Assembly: GCF_001544835.2 (NCBI RefSeq)
Contig: NZ_FCNX02000014.1
Coordinates: forward strand, 62,001 to 126,000
DNA: 64,000 nucleotides
Direction of reading: 5' to 3'
Source: Caballeronia fortuita
GTDB taxonomy: Bacteria; Pseudomonadota; Gammaproteobacteria; Burkholderiales; Burkholderiaceae
The first letter of the stretch is position 1. Every line of letters starts with the position of its first letter. The notes under the pieces are model-generated. The model saw only the letters and a list, made by a program, of their open reading frames with translations. It had not been told where the DNA came from and searched no databases. The position numbers and the translations under genes are program-made. This document shows, in pieces, positions 8,986 through 17,214 of this stretch.

Positions 8986-9831
8986 ATGAAGCTGCTGCGA
9001 TACGGCGCTCCCGGCCGCGAAAAGCCCGGCCTTCTCGATTCCAATGGCGCGATCCGCGATTTGTCCGGCGTCATCGGCGATATTGCGGGCGATGCGCTTC
9101 TGCCCGAATCGCTCGCGCGTCTTGCGAAGCTCGATGTATCGACACTGCCGGTCGTGCCTGCGGGCGAGCGCATCGGGCCGTGTGTCGGACGCATCGGCAA
9201 GTTCATCTGCATCGGGCTGAATTACGCCGATCACGCGGCGGAGTCGAATCTGCCGGTGCCGTCGGAGCCAGTCGTGTTCAACAAGTGGCTCTCGGCGGTC
9301 GTCGGGCCGAACGACGACGTGCGTATTCCGCGCGGCTCGAAGAAAACCGATTGGGAAGTGGAACTCGGTGTCGTGATCGGCCGTGGCGGCGCCTATATCG
9401 ACGAAGCCGACGCGATGAGCCACGTCGCCGGGTATTGCGTCATCAACGATGTTTCCGAGCGCGAGTATCAGATCGAGCGCGGCGGCACTTGGGACAAGGG
9501 CAAGGGCTGCGATACCTTCGGGCCGATCGGTCCGTGGCTCGTGACCGCCGACGAAGTGCCCGATCCGCACAAGCTGCCGCTCTGGCTGGAAGTCGACGGC
9601 AAGCGCTATCAGAACGGCAACACGAGCACGATGATCTTCAATGTCGGCGAGATTGTCGCGTATCTGTCGCGCTTCATGAGCCTGCAACCGGGCGATGTCA
9701 TCTCGACCGGCACGCCGCCGGGCGTCGGCATGGGACAGAAGCCGGAAGCGGTCTATCTGCGCGCGGGCCAGACGATGCGTCTCGGCATCGAAGGCCTGGG
9801 CGTTCAACAGCAACGCACGGTGGACGCATGA
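8986..9831 (+). CDS. Fumarylacetoacetate hydrolase family protein (probable 2,4-diketo-3-deoxy sugar-acid hydrolase)
   Basis: 281 residues. The FAH fold is shown by FICIGLNYADHAAE, PVVFNKW, DWEVELGVVIG (metal-binding acidic residues) and GDVISTGTPPGVG. Family members cleave C-C bonds in beta-diketo acids. Here it overlaps an SDR dehydrogenase by 4 nt and is followed by an ACS-family MFS carrier, the composition expected for the final steps of a non-phosphorylating L-fucose/L-rhamnose type pathway (2,4-diketo-3-deoxy acid to pyruvate plus lactate). That specific substrate is inference; relatives are often labelled ureidoglycolate lyase. The ATG at 8986 starts the conserved MKLLRYGAPG; an upstream in-frame start at 8929 is less likely. 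Confidence 0.82.
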   Translation: MKLLRYGAPGREKPGLLDSNGAIRDLSGVIGDIAGDALLPESLARLAKLDVSTLPVVPAGERIGPCVGRIGKFICIGLNYADHAAESNLPVPSEPVVFNKWLSAVVGPNDDVRIPRGSKKTDWEVELGVVIGRGGAYIDEADAMSHVAGYCVINDVSEREYQIERGGTWDKGKGCDTFGPIGPWLVTADEVPDPHKLPLWLEVDGKRYQNGNTSTMIFNVGEIVAYLSRFMSLQPGDVISTGTPPGVGMGQKPEAVYLRAGQTMRLGIEGLGVQQQRTVDA

Positions 9832-10571
9832 ATCGATACGACTTCACGGATCGCGCGGCTGTCGTGACGGGCGGCGCGCAGGGCATCGGGTTTGCGGTCG
9901 CGCAGCGGCTCATCGAAGGCGGCGCGCGCGTCGCGCTGTGGGATCGCGATGAAGGCGCGTTGTCCGAAGCACGCGCGCGTCTGGGCGACGTGCAAACCGT
10001 GCTCGTCGATCTGACCGATCGCGATGCCGTCGGCAAAGCCGCGTCGAGGACACTGGAAAGCCTCGGCCGGATCGACGTGCTCGTGCACAGCGCGGGCATC
10101 GCAGGCGCGAACGCACCGGTCGCCGATTACGCGCCGGAAGAATGGTCACGCGTGATCGACGTCGATCTCAACGCCGCGTTCCATGTCAATCAGGCCGTCG
10201 TCAAAACGATGATCGCGCGTGGCTATGGTCGCATCGTCAATATCGCGTCGATCGCGGGCAAGGAAGGCAATCCGAACGCGTCGGCGTACAGTGCGGCGAA
10301 GGCGGGCGTGATCGCATTGACCAAGAGTCTCGGCAAGGAAACGGCGGGGCTCGATATCGCGGTCAATGCCGTTACGCCGGCTGCTGCGCGCACGAAGATC
10401 TTCGAGCAGATGAAGCAGGAGCACATCGATTACATGCTCTCGAAGATTCCGCGCGGGCGCTTCGTCGAAGTGAATGAAATCGCCGCGATGGTCGCGTTCC
10501 TCGCGTCGTCGGAGAACTCGTTCACGACGGGCGCGGTGTTCGATCTGTCCGGAGGGCGCGCGACTTACTGA
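9828..10571 (+). CDS. SDR family NAD(P)-dependent dehydrogenase
   Basis: 247 residues with the complete classical SDR set: TGGAQGIG at 14-21, Ser141, Tyr154 and Lys158 (YSAAK), plus NIASIAG. The ATG overlaps the stop of the FAH gene (ATGA), indicating coupled translation. In sugar-acid pathways that end with a FAH hydrolase the SDR oxidises the 2-keto-3-deoxy acid at C4 using NAD, which fits this pairing. Substrate specificity is an inference from the neighbours only. Confidence 0.85.
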   Translation: MNRYDFTDRAAVVTGGAQGIGFAVAQRLIEGGARVALWDRDEGALSEARARLGDVQTVLVDLTDRDAVGKAASRTLESLGRIDVLVHSAGIAGANAPVADYAPEEWSRVIDVDLNAAFHVNQAVVKTMIARGYGRIVNIASIAGKEGNPNASAYSAAKAGVIALTKSLGKETAGLDIAVNAVTPAAARTKIFEQMKQEHIDYMLSKIPRGRFVEVNEIAAMVAFLASSENSFTTGAVFDLSGGRATY

Positions 10572-10611
10572 CACTCGCGGCACACACATAACAAGCAAGG
10601 AGACAAGCAAC

Positions 10612-11928
10612 GTGGATTCCATCGCCGCCCCGCGCGACGCAGCGCTCGACGACGCGCAGATCTACCGCAAGGTGTTCTGGCGCTTCGTGCCGCTGTTCGT
10701 CGCGTGCTTCGTGTTTTCGTATCTCGACCGCATCAACATCAGCTTCGCGAAGCTGCAGATGCAAAGCGAACTCGGCTTCTCCGACGCAATGTACGGCTTC
10801 GGGGCGAGCGTGTTCTTCGTCGGATACTTCTTGTTCGAAGTGCCAAGCAATATCGTTTTGCATCGCGTCGGGGCGAAGCGCTGGATCGCGCGCATCATGA
10901 TTACGTGGGGCATCGCGTCGGCGTGCATGATGTTCGTGCGCACCGAAACGTGGTTCTACGTGCTGCGCTTTCTGATCGGCGCGCTCGAAGCGGGCTTCGT
11001 GCCGGGCGCGCTGTACTTCTTCACGAAGTGGTTTCCATCGTCGCGGCGCGGGCGCATCAACTCGTTCTTCATGGCGTCGATCGCGCTGTGCGGGATCATC
11101 GGCAGTCCACTCTCGGGCGCGATCATGAAGTTCTGCGATGGTCTCAACGGCATGCCCGGCTGGCAATGGCTCTTTCTGCTCGAAGGCATTCCGTCGGTGC
11201 TGCTCGGTTTCGTCGTGCTCGCGTTCGTCGATGACGATATCGATCACGCGAAATGGCTCGACGCCGATGAAAAGCGCGCGCTGAAAACACAACTCGCCCG
11301 CGATCCGAAAGTCGGCGAAGTGCATTCGCTGAAGGCCGCGCTCAGCGAGCCCGTCACGCTCGTGATGGCGGTGATCTATCTGTTCCTGGCGATGGGCATT
11401 TACGGGCTCGTCTTCTGGATGCCGCAGCTCGTCAAAACCGCCGGCACCAGCGATCCGTTCATGATCGGCCTGATTTCGATGCTGCCTTACGCGGTCGCGG
11501 GCATCGGCATGATTCTGATCGGCAGGCACTCGGACCGGACGGGCGAACGGCGCTGGCATCTCGGCGCGTGCGCGCTCGCGGGAACGATCGGCTACGCGCT
11601 GTGCGGCTTCTTCCCGGGCAATACGGTCATGCTCGTGATCGGTCTCACGATCGCGGCGACGGGCATCATCACGTCGCTCGGGCTGTTCTGGATCTTGCCG
11701 ACGCGTTTTCTGACCGGCATCGCGGCGGCGAGCGGTATCGCGCTCATCAATTCGGTCGGGCAGTTCGGCGGGATCATCAGCCCGTACATGGTTGGCAAGG
11801 TGAAGACGATGACCGGCAGCGCGACGCCCGGCCTCTACGCGATTGCGTTCGCGTGCCTGCTCGGCGCGATGTTGATCGTGTGGGGTTTGCCGCGTCGTCT
11901 CTACTTCCGGGAGAGCGGAAGCGCGTGA
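10612..11928 (+). CDS. MFS transporter, anion:cation symporter (sugar-acid) family
   Basis: 438 residues, twelve predicted helices. The opening WRFVPLFVACFVFSYLDRIN and the GYFLFEVPSNIVLHRVGAKR loop are characteristic of the ACS family (D-galactonate, glucarate, phthalate carriers). It is the third gene of the FAH-SDR cassette, 40 nt after the SDR stop, with AAGGAG before a GTG start. It most likely imports the acid that the two enzymes finish degrading. Confidence 0.87.
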   Translation: MDSIAAPRDAALDDAQIYRKVFWRFVPLFVACFVFSYLDRINISFAKLQMQSELGFSDAMYGFGASVFFVGYFLFEVPSNIVLHRVGAKRWIARIMITWGIASACMMFVRTETWFYVLRFLIGALEAGFVPGALYFFTKWFPSSRRGRINSFFMASIALCGIIGSPLSGAIMKFCDGLNGMPGWQWLFLLEGIPSVLLGFVVLAFVDDDIDHAKWLDADEKRALKTQLARDPKVGEVHSLKAALSEPVTLVMAVIYLFLAMGIYGLVFWMPQLVKTAGTSDPFMIGLISMLPYAVAGIGMILIGRHSDRTGERRWHLGACALAGTIGYALCGFFPGNTVMLVIGLTIAATGIITSLGLFWILPTRFLTGIAAASGIALINSVGQFGGIISPYMVGKVKTMTGSATPGLYAIAFACLLGAMLIVWGLPRRLYFRESGSA

Positions 11929-11941
11929 CGCGCGCGGTCAT

Positions 11942-11973
11942 GGGCTGAATTTCCTGTAGCCGGAATTCAGCCC
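11942..11973. terminator. Convergent stem-loop between MFS and hypothetical gene
   Basis: GGGCTGAATT (11942-11951) pairs with AATTCAGCCC (11964-11973). It sits between two convergent genes 67 nt apart and can serve both; there is no long T-run. Confidence 0.55.
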
Positions 11974-11995
11974 TTGGAGCTTCCTTCGACGCGGA

Positions 11996-12526
11996 TCAGT
12001 GCGGCGGATTGATCACGACGTATTGCACGGTCGTGCCGGAGTATTGCGGCTGATACCACGTCGAGCCGCATTGCTGATATGTCACGCCGTTCACGTTCAC
12101 CGCTGAGCAACTCGGCGGCAAGGTGTGAACGATCGATCCGACCACTGCCGCCGTCGCTACCACAGCCGTCGTAACGGCCGCTGCGGTCGCGACCGGGTGA
12201 TCGTTGTACCAGCTTCCGTTGTTGTAGCAGCAGCCGTGATTGTTATTGCTGATGTTCTGCGCCGCGTTCATCCGGTTGTTGCTGATATTTTCCGCCGCAT
12301 TCGTCCGGTTCGAACTGACCTGTTGAACCGTGTTCTGGCGATTGCCCTCGCGCGTGGTCCGATTGGCCTGCCGGGTTGCGACATTGGTTTCGTGCGCGGC
12401 CTGCCTTTCACCGCTGTTGACTGACGTTTGCGCGCCGCCGCGAACCTGAAACGCGCTTGCCGTCGGCGCGACGCCCGCGACGATCAGCCCCGTGACCGCC
12501 GCCGCCCAGATATTTTTCACATTCAT
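11996..12526 (-). CDS. Exported protein with five 11-residue repeats, unknown function
   Basis: 176 residues with an N-terminal signal sequence (residues 1-25, ending TASAFQ). Residues 40-94 fall into five consecutive 11-residue units with Arg at position 2 of every unit; the last two read NRTNAAENISN and NRMNAAQNISN. Then come a Cys-Cys/Asn patch, an Ala/Val-rich segment at 112-132 that could span a membrane, and a C-terminal GVTYQQCGSTWYQPQYSG that resembles the short GVxYxxCxxxWYxP element seen in small exported proteins of Burkholderiales. The segment is rich in Asn, Gln and Thr, unlike its neighbours. It follows the DUF2092 gene by 24 nt, probably one operon. No enzyme motif is seen. Confidence 0.72.
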   Translation of the reverse strand: MNVKNIWAAAVTGLIVAGVAPTASAFQVRGGAQTSVNSGERQAAHETNVATRQANRTTREGNRQNTVQQVSSNRTNAAENISNNRMNAAQNISNNNHGCCYNNGSWYNDHPVATAAAVTTAVVATAAVVGSIVHTLPPSCSAVNVNGVTYQQCGSTWYQPQYSGTTVQYVVINPPH

Positions 12527-12550
12527 GATAACGATCCCTGCATTAATGGA

Positions 12551-13348
12551 TTATTGCGCGCCCTTGTTCTGCACGAACGTGATTTCGTGTGCATTCTTAG
12601 GGGCGGTAAATGCGAATGTGCCGTTGTCGATTTCGGGATTGAGATTCCAGTGATACACGGCGGTGAATTGCGGGCGCTCACTATCCAGTCGCGTCACGAT
12701 ATTCAACTTGCACGGCAGCGGCTGATCGCCCTTTTTGATCCAGAGTTGCCAGTCCACTGTGTTTTCGTGATATGCGTAATGCGAACAGGTTGCGCCGCTT
12801 ACTACTTCATCGCCCAGATAGGCTGCGGAGATAATCCGTTTCATGTCGCTCGGGTTTGCACCCAGCGTGAATATATCGCTCAGCGGCAATTCAATTCCAT
12901 ACTTGGTGCCAAGATCGCTCATCAGTTCCTTGATGGTCGCGGGCGCATCGACAGTCGCATAATAGTTATCCGGCTGCGTGTAAAGGGTAAAATGCTTTCC
13001 GTCGAAATAGGCGTGGCGGCTGCTGTCCGGCGCAATGCCGGTAATGTCGGCCTTGAGATGGTCGGGGCGGTTCACGGTCAGCTTCGTGGTGTGTGCCATC
13101 TGAACCAGTTGCTCCGTTTTGCCGTTGACCAGGATCTGATCCGTCGTTGAATCCACGTCCAGAACGAACTGCTTAACGGTTTGCATATATGCGCTCATTC
13201 GTGTAAGCGCATTCAATGCTTCGGCGTCAGGCACTTGGGCGGCAGCGTGCGCAGTCTCTGTTTCTTTCGCCACCGCGTAGCTTCCGGCACTGCATAATGC
13301 GCCTGCGACTAAACCGCAAAGCGACAGTTTCGCGAATGTTTTTGTCAT
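12551..13348 (-). CDS. DUF2092 family exported protein
   Basis: 265 residues with a clear signal peptide (about 1-28, SAGSYAVAKE). The body (LTRMSAYMQTVKQFVLDVDS, then HLKADITG, FDGKHFTLYT, YATVDAPATIKELMS) matches what I recall of DUF2092, whose members resemble the LolA/LolB lipoprotein-carrier fold and are predicted periplasmic. It heads a two-gene minus-strand operon with the hendecad-repeat protein. A CRP/FNR-shaped site lies about 170 nt upstream. Function unknown. Confidence 0.75.
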   Translation of the reverse strand: MTKTFAKLSLCGLVAGALCSAGSYAVAKETETAHAAAQVPDAEALNALTRMSAYMQTVKQFVLDVDSTTDQILVNGKTEQLVQMAHTTKLTVNRPDHLKADITGIAPDSSRHAYFDGKHFTLYTQPDNYYATVDAPATIKELMSDLGTKYGIELPLSDIFTLGANPSDMKRIISAAYLGDEVVSGATCSHYAYHENTVDWQLWIKKGDQPLPCKLNIVTRLDSERPQFTAVYHWNLNPEIDNGTFAFTAPKNAHEITFVQNKGAQ

Positions 13349-13515
13349 TTCCTTTTCCTTGAGTTAGCCGTCGCCGTTATCGACACGCATACCGCGCGTG
13401 CCTTTACATCGGTCACTGCGTAGCACGTCCGATGTCGCAATTGAGAAGTGAGATTTGTGTTCGAAATTGATCCCGGCAAACGGATCGGTTCAGAATACCT
13501 TTTCGATCAGGAGAA

Positions 13516-13531
13516 TGTGATTTGCGTCACG
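13516..13531. promoter_or_regulatory. CRP/FNR-family operator candidate
   Basis: TGTGA-TTTGCG-TCACG is a near-perfect match to the CRP consensus TGTGA-N6-TCACA, flanked by A/T-rich bases (AATTTTT downstream). It lies 168 nt upstream of the DUF2092 operon, the more likely target, and 427 nt from chaA. Confidence 0.6.
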
Positions 13532-13583
13532 TAAATTTTTATGCCGAATTGAAATAAATTATATGGCGATGGCAGGGTATTTC

Positions 13584-13606
13584 AATTGAAACAATGCGTT
13601 TCAATT
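13584..13606. repeat. 9-bp inverted repeat with 5-nt loop
   Basis: AATTGAAAC (13584-13592), AATGC, GTTTCAATT (13598-13606), perfect pairing. The first arm also forms the 12-bp palindrome TTTCAATTGAAA at 13580-13591. No T-run follows, so an operator is as likely as a terminator. Confidence 0.55.
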
Positions 13607-13957
13607 CGCGCGATTTGCTGTGCTCCGAAGTATCGAAATAGCTGCCAAACGTGCGCTTTATTTGAAAGCGTGCAATCTCTTTCATTCGAATAAAGAGACC
13701 GTGGCGCCGGTTCGAGCGCTCGCTTCCGTCTGCCTCGCGCAGCGCAATCGAATCGTCTTACTCATTGATCGCGAACGCGCCGCGCCGCGTTTTCGCTATC
13801 ATCCCGATGGTCTGCGGCCCTTTGTCACGGCAATCTCGTCGCACGCACGCCGCACTAGCGGGTCCGACCCATTCGGCGCGATTCACCTGGCTTTGCGCAG
13901 ACCATGTCGCCATCGCATGAGCCGACGATCCCATTCACCGATCCGCCCGGAGCGCCG

Positions 13958-15052
13958 ATGAAATTCAAGCTGGACTGGACCCTCATAACCCCGATCCTCG
14001 CGCTTGTCGTGCTGGCCGCGACCGCGCTCATCCAGAACGGCGTGATGATCGCGCTCGCGGCCATCGCGCTCGCGTTTGCCGTGTTCGCGGCCGTGCATCA
14101 CGCGGAAGTGGTCGCGCATCGCGTCGGCGAGCCGTTCGGCACGCTCGTGCTCGCGATCGCGGTCACGGTGATCGAAGTCGCGTTGATCGTCTCCGTAATG
14201 CTGTCGGGCGGGCCCGAGAAAGCCGGCCTGCCGCGCGACACCGTGTTCGCCGCGATCATGATCTGCAGTTGCGGCATCGTCGGCTTGTGTCTGCTGATCG
14301 GCGGCTTGCGGCATCACGTGCAGGACTTCCAGCTGCAAGGCGCGAGCGCCGCGCTCGCGATTCTCTGCGCGCTGTCCGTGCTCACGCTCGTCCTGCCGAA
14401 TTTCACGAGCACGGTCGTCGGGCCGGCGCTGTCGACGTCGCAGCTGATTTTCGTCGGCGTGATCTCGCTCGTGCTGTACGTGACGTTCGTGTTCGTGCAG
14501 ACGATCCGTCATCGCGATTATTTCCTGCCTTTCACGCCGCCCGCCGCCGCCGGCGCGCTGGAGGAAGACGAAGCGCCGCACGCGCCGCCGCCAAGCAGCC
14601 GCGAGGCGTGGGTCGCGCTGTTTTCTCTGATGCTGTCGCTCGTTTCGGTGGTCGGGCTCGCGAAGCTGCTGTCGCCTGCGGTGGAGGCGGGCGTCGCGGC
14701 GGCGGGCGCGCCCGAAGCGGTCGTCGGTGTGGTGATCGCCGCGCTCGTGCTGCTGCCGGAAGGGCTCGCCGCGTTGCGCGCCGCGCGTCTGAATCGCCTG
14801 CAGACGAGCTTGAACCTCGCGCTCGGCTCGGCGCTCGCGAGCATCGGCCTGACGATTCCGACGGTGGCGGTCGTGTCGATCGTTATCGGACAGCCGATTT
14901 CCCTCGGGCTCGCGCCCAAGGAAATCGTCATGCTGGCGCTCACGCTGCTCGTCTCCGTCATCACGCTCGGCACCGGGCGCTCGACGGTCCTGCAAGGCGT
15001 CGTGCATCTCGTGATCTTCGCGGCTTTCCTGTTTCTTTCGGTCGTGCCTTGA
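13958..15052 (+). CDS. chaA: Calcium/sodium:proton antiporter ChaA
   Basis: 364 residues, about eleven helices, close to the 366 of E. coli ChaA. The two cation-exchanger repeats show as VTVIEVALIVSVM near residue 67-79 and LLPEGLAALRAARLNRLQ near 265-282, each with the conserved acidic residue (E in VIEV, E in PEG). ChaA exports Na+/Ca2+/K+ against protons at high pH. I prefer ATG 13958 because GGAG lies 5 nt upstream and the length fits; an in-frame ATG at 13904 would add 18 residues. Confidence 0.88.
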   Translation: MKFKLDWTLITPILALVVLAATALIQNGVMIALAAIALAFAVFAAVHHAEVVAHRVGEPFGTLVLAIAVTVIEVALIVSVMLSGGPEKAGLPRDTVFAAIMICSCGIVGLCLLIGGLRHHVQDFQLQGASAALAILCALSVLTLVLPNFTSTVVGPALSTSQLIFVGVISLVLYVTFVFVQTIRHRDYFLPFTPPAAAGALEEDEAPHAPPPSSREAWVALFSLMLSLVSVVGLAKLLSPAVEAGVAAAGAPEAVVGVVIAALVLLPEGLAALRAARLNRLQTSLNLALGSALASIGLTIPTVAVVSIVIGQPISLGLAPKEIVMLALTLLVSVITLGTGRSTVLQGVVHLVIFAAFLFLSVVP

Positions 15053-15155
15053 CGCGTGTCGCGCGAACAATCGTGCGGTTTTGTTACCATTCACGGTTTT
15101 TCGCGCGTCCGCGCGCGTCGTTTCGCGGTCTCATCGAAAGTCTCGAAGGAAAAGC

Positions 15156-15944
15156 ATGTCATTCAAGAAGTCCGCATCGCTCGCGATGCTCGCTGCACTC
15201 GCCGCCGCCTCATTCGCGGCGCACGCCAGGGAACTGACGCAGATCCGTTTCGCCGTCGATCCATCCTATCCGCCGTTCGAATCCAAGCAGGCCGATGGCA
15301 AGCTCGCCGGCTTCGACATCGATCTCGGCAATGCGCTCTGCGCACAGATGAAGGTCAAGTGCGTGTGGGTCGAGAATAATTTCGACGGCATGATTCCCGG
15401 CCTGAAGGCTCGCAAATTCGATGCCGTGTTGTCCGACATGGGCATCACCGAAGAGCGTCTCAAGCAGATCGATTTCACCGATCCGCTCTACGATACGCAC
15501 GCGCAACTCGTCGCGCGCGCGGGCTCGGGCATCCTGCCGACGCCGCAGGCGTTGAAGGGCAAACGCGTCGGCGTGGAGCAGGGCACGGTGCAGGAGCGGT
15601 ACGCGAAAGTGAAGTGGGAGCCGCAGGGCGTGACCGTCGTCGCATACGGCGATCAGGAACAGGTCGAGGCCGATCTCGTCGCGGGTCGTATCGACGCGAT
15701 TTTCACCGACGCCGCGCAAGCCGCCATCGGCTTTCTGAAGAAGCCGCAGGGCAAGCCATTCGCGCTCGTCGGACCGATCGTCGAAGACAAGGCGATCATC
15801 GGTCCGGGCACGGCCATCGGTCTGCGCAAGGGCGACGCCGATCTTAAGAGCGGCCTGAACAACGCGTTCGCCGAGATCAAGAAAAACGGCACGTTCAAGC
15901 GCATCATGGCGAAGTACTTCGAGACGGATATCTCGATTCAGTAA
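15156..15944 (+). CDS. Periplasmic basic amino-acid binding protein (ArgT/HisJ-like), orphan
   Basis: 262 residues with a signal peptide (MSFKKSASLAMLAALAAASF, cleavage near AHA-R). The solute-binding family 3 signature GFDIDLGNALCAQM and the following DGMIPGLKARKFDAVLSDMGIT are typical of lysine/arginine/ornithine and histidine binding proteins. No permease or ATPase gene is adjacent, so it must work with components coded elsewhere. A terminator with a UUCG loop follows, and the next gene is an AstE-like deacylase, hinting at arginine/ornithine metabolism. Confidence 0.86.
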   Translation: MSFKKSASLAMLAALAAASFAAHARELTQIRFAVDPSYPPFESKQADGKLAGFDIDLGNALCAQMKVKCVWVENNFDGMIPGLKARKFDAVLSDMGITEERLKQIDFTDPLYDTHAQLVARAGSGILPTPQALKGKRVGVEQGTVQERYAKVKWEPQGVTVVAYGDQEQVEADLVAGRIDAIFTDAAQAAIGFLKKPQGKPFALVGPIVEDKAIIGPGTAIGLRKGDADLKSGLNNAFAEIKKNGTFKRIMAKYFETDISIQ

Positions 15945-15974
15945 GCCCCGACTGATCCGTCCGTATTCGACCGT

Positions 15975-16002
15975 AAAGGCATCGTTCGCGATGCCTTTTC
16001 CT
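15975..16002 (+). terminator. Rho-independent terminator with UUCG tetraloop
   Basis: AAAGGCATCG (15975-15984), loop TTCG, CGATGCCTTT (15989-15998), followed by TCCTTTT. Ten perfect base pairs and an extra-stable UUCG loop just after the binding-protein gene. Confidence 0.9.
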
Positions 16003-16041
16003 TTTGCCCGATCTTTTCGCTTTCGACGAGAGACATCGAAG

Positions 16042-17166
16042 ATGCAGGTTCATCAACATCCGCTCGTCGGCGCGGCGCTCGGCACCGGGCGCGCGATCAC
16101 GAGTTACCGGTTCGGTCCGCACGACGGCGATGCGTCGCCGAAGGTCTACATTCAGGCGTCGCTGCACGCGGACGAATTGCCCGGCATGGTCGTCGCGTGG
16201 TATCTGAAGCAGCGTTTCGCGGAACTCGAAGCTGCGGCCAAGCTGAAAGCGCAGGTCGTACTCGTGCCGGTTGCAAATCCGGCGGGCTTGAATCAGCACT
16301 GGTTCGGCACGCAGATGGGCCGCTTCGAGATGCGTTCGGGGCAGGACTTCAACCGGCGCTTTCCGGCGTTCGGGGCGGAACTGGCTTTGAGCCTCAGGCA
16401 GCGTCTGACGGACGATGCATCGCGGAATGCGCAGGTCATCCGCGCGGCGCTGCGCGAGCATCTGGCGGGGCTGACAGCCGCGACGGAACTCGAATCGCAG
16501 CGCATCGCGCTCATGCGGCTTGCGTGCGATGCGAATCTTGTCATCGACTTGCATTGCGACTGGGAAGCCGTCGCGCATCTGTACACGACGCCCGACGCGT
16601 GGCCCGGCATCGAGCCGCTCGCGCGCTATCTCGGCAGCGAGGCGCAATTGCTCGCGGAGGTGTCGGGCGGCGAGCCGTTCGACGAAGCGTGCACGGCCGC
16701 GTGGCGCTATCTGCGCGGCGCGTTCGGCGAGCGCTTTCCCATCCCGATGGGCGCGCAATCGGTCACGCTGGAGTTGCGCGGAGTGCGGGACGTGTCGCAC
16801 GACATGGCGGCGCGCGATGCGCAGGCGATCGTCGATTATCTGACGCACATCGGCATGATTTCGGGCGATGCGCCGGAACCGCCGCCGCTGCGCCATCCCG
16901 CGACGCCGCTCGCGGGATGCGAATACGTGCAGGCGCCGATATCGGGCGTGATCCTGCATCGGCGAGACATCGGCGAGCGGATTCGCGCGGGCGACGTCAT
17001 CGCCGATGTGCTCGATCCGCTCGATGATCGCGTCGTGCCGCTCGTCGCGCAAACGGACGGCGTGCTGTACGCGCGGCACTGGACGCGATTCGCGACGGCG
17101 GGCATGCTCGTCGCGCGCATCGCGGGCGAGAACGCGGCGCGTCACGGCGAACTGCTCGTGCCCTGA
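16042..17166 (+). CDS. Succinylglutamate desuccinylase/aspartoacylase family protein
   Basis: 374 residues. The M14-type zinc site is visible as ASLHADELPGM (HxxE, near residue 45) and VIDLHCDWE near residue 170 (third ligand His), with a substrate-binding RRF-type arginine pair (FNRRFP). The C-terminal 90 residues form a lipoyl-like beta barrel (PISGVILHRRDIGERIRAGD), seen in this AstE/AspA branch. It should remove an acyl group from an N-acylated amino acid in the cytoplasm. The actual substrate is open; proximity to an ArgT-like protein is suggestive only. Confidence 0.85.
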   Translation: MQVHQHPLVGAALGTGRAITSYRFGPHDGDASPKVYIQASLHADELPGMVVAWYLKQRFAELEAAAKLKAQVVLVPVANPAGLNQHWFGTQMGRFEMRSGQDFNRRFPAFGAELALSLRQRLTDDASRNAQVIRAALREHLAGLTAATELESQRIALMRLACDANLVIDLHCDWEAVAHLYTTPDAWPGIEPLARYLGSEAQLLAEVSGGEPFDEACTAAWRYLRGAFGERFPIPMGAQSVTLELRGVRDVSHDMAARDAQAIVDYLTHIGMISGDAPEPPPLRHPATPLAGCEYVQAPISGVILHRRDIGERIRAGDVIADVLDPLDDRVVPLVAQTDGVLYARHWTRFATAGMLVARIAGENAARHGELLVP

Positions 17167-17214
17167 GCGGGTACCATGGTTCTGCTGGCCCTACGTCATG
17201 GAGAACAAGAAAAC

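Larger units (their letters stand above)
13349..13957. other. Long AT-richer divergent intergenic region
   Basis: 609 bases between the DUF2092 operon and chaA. The stretch 13440-13700 is distinctly more AT-rich than its surroundings and holds the CRP-like site and a hairpin listed separately. A frame at 13620-13961 has no ribosome site, no family resemblance and runs into chaA, so I do not call it. Confidence 0.6.

Noticed and set aside
13620..13961. 113-codon frame upstream of chaA
   Set aside because: No ribosome site, no resemblance, overlaps the chaA start.
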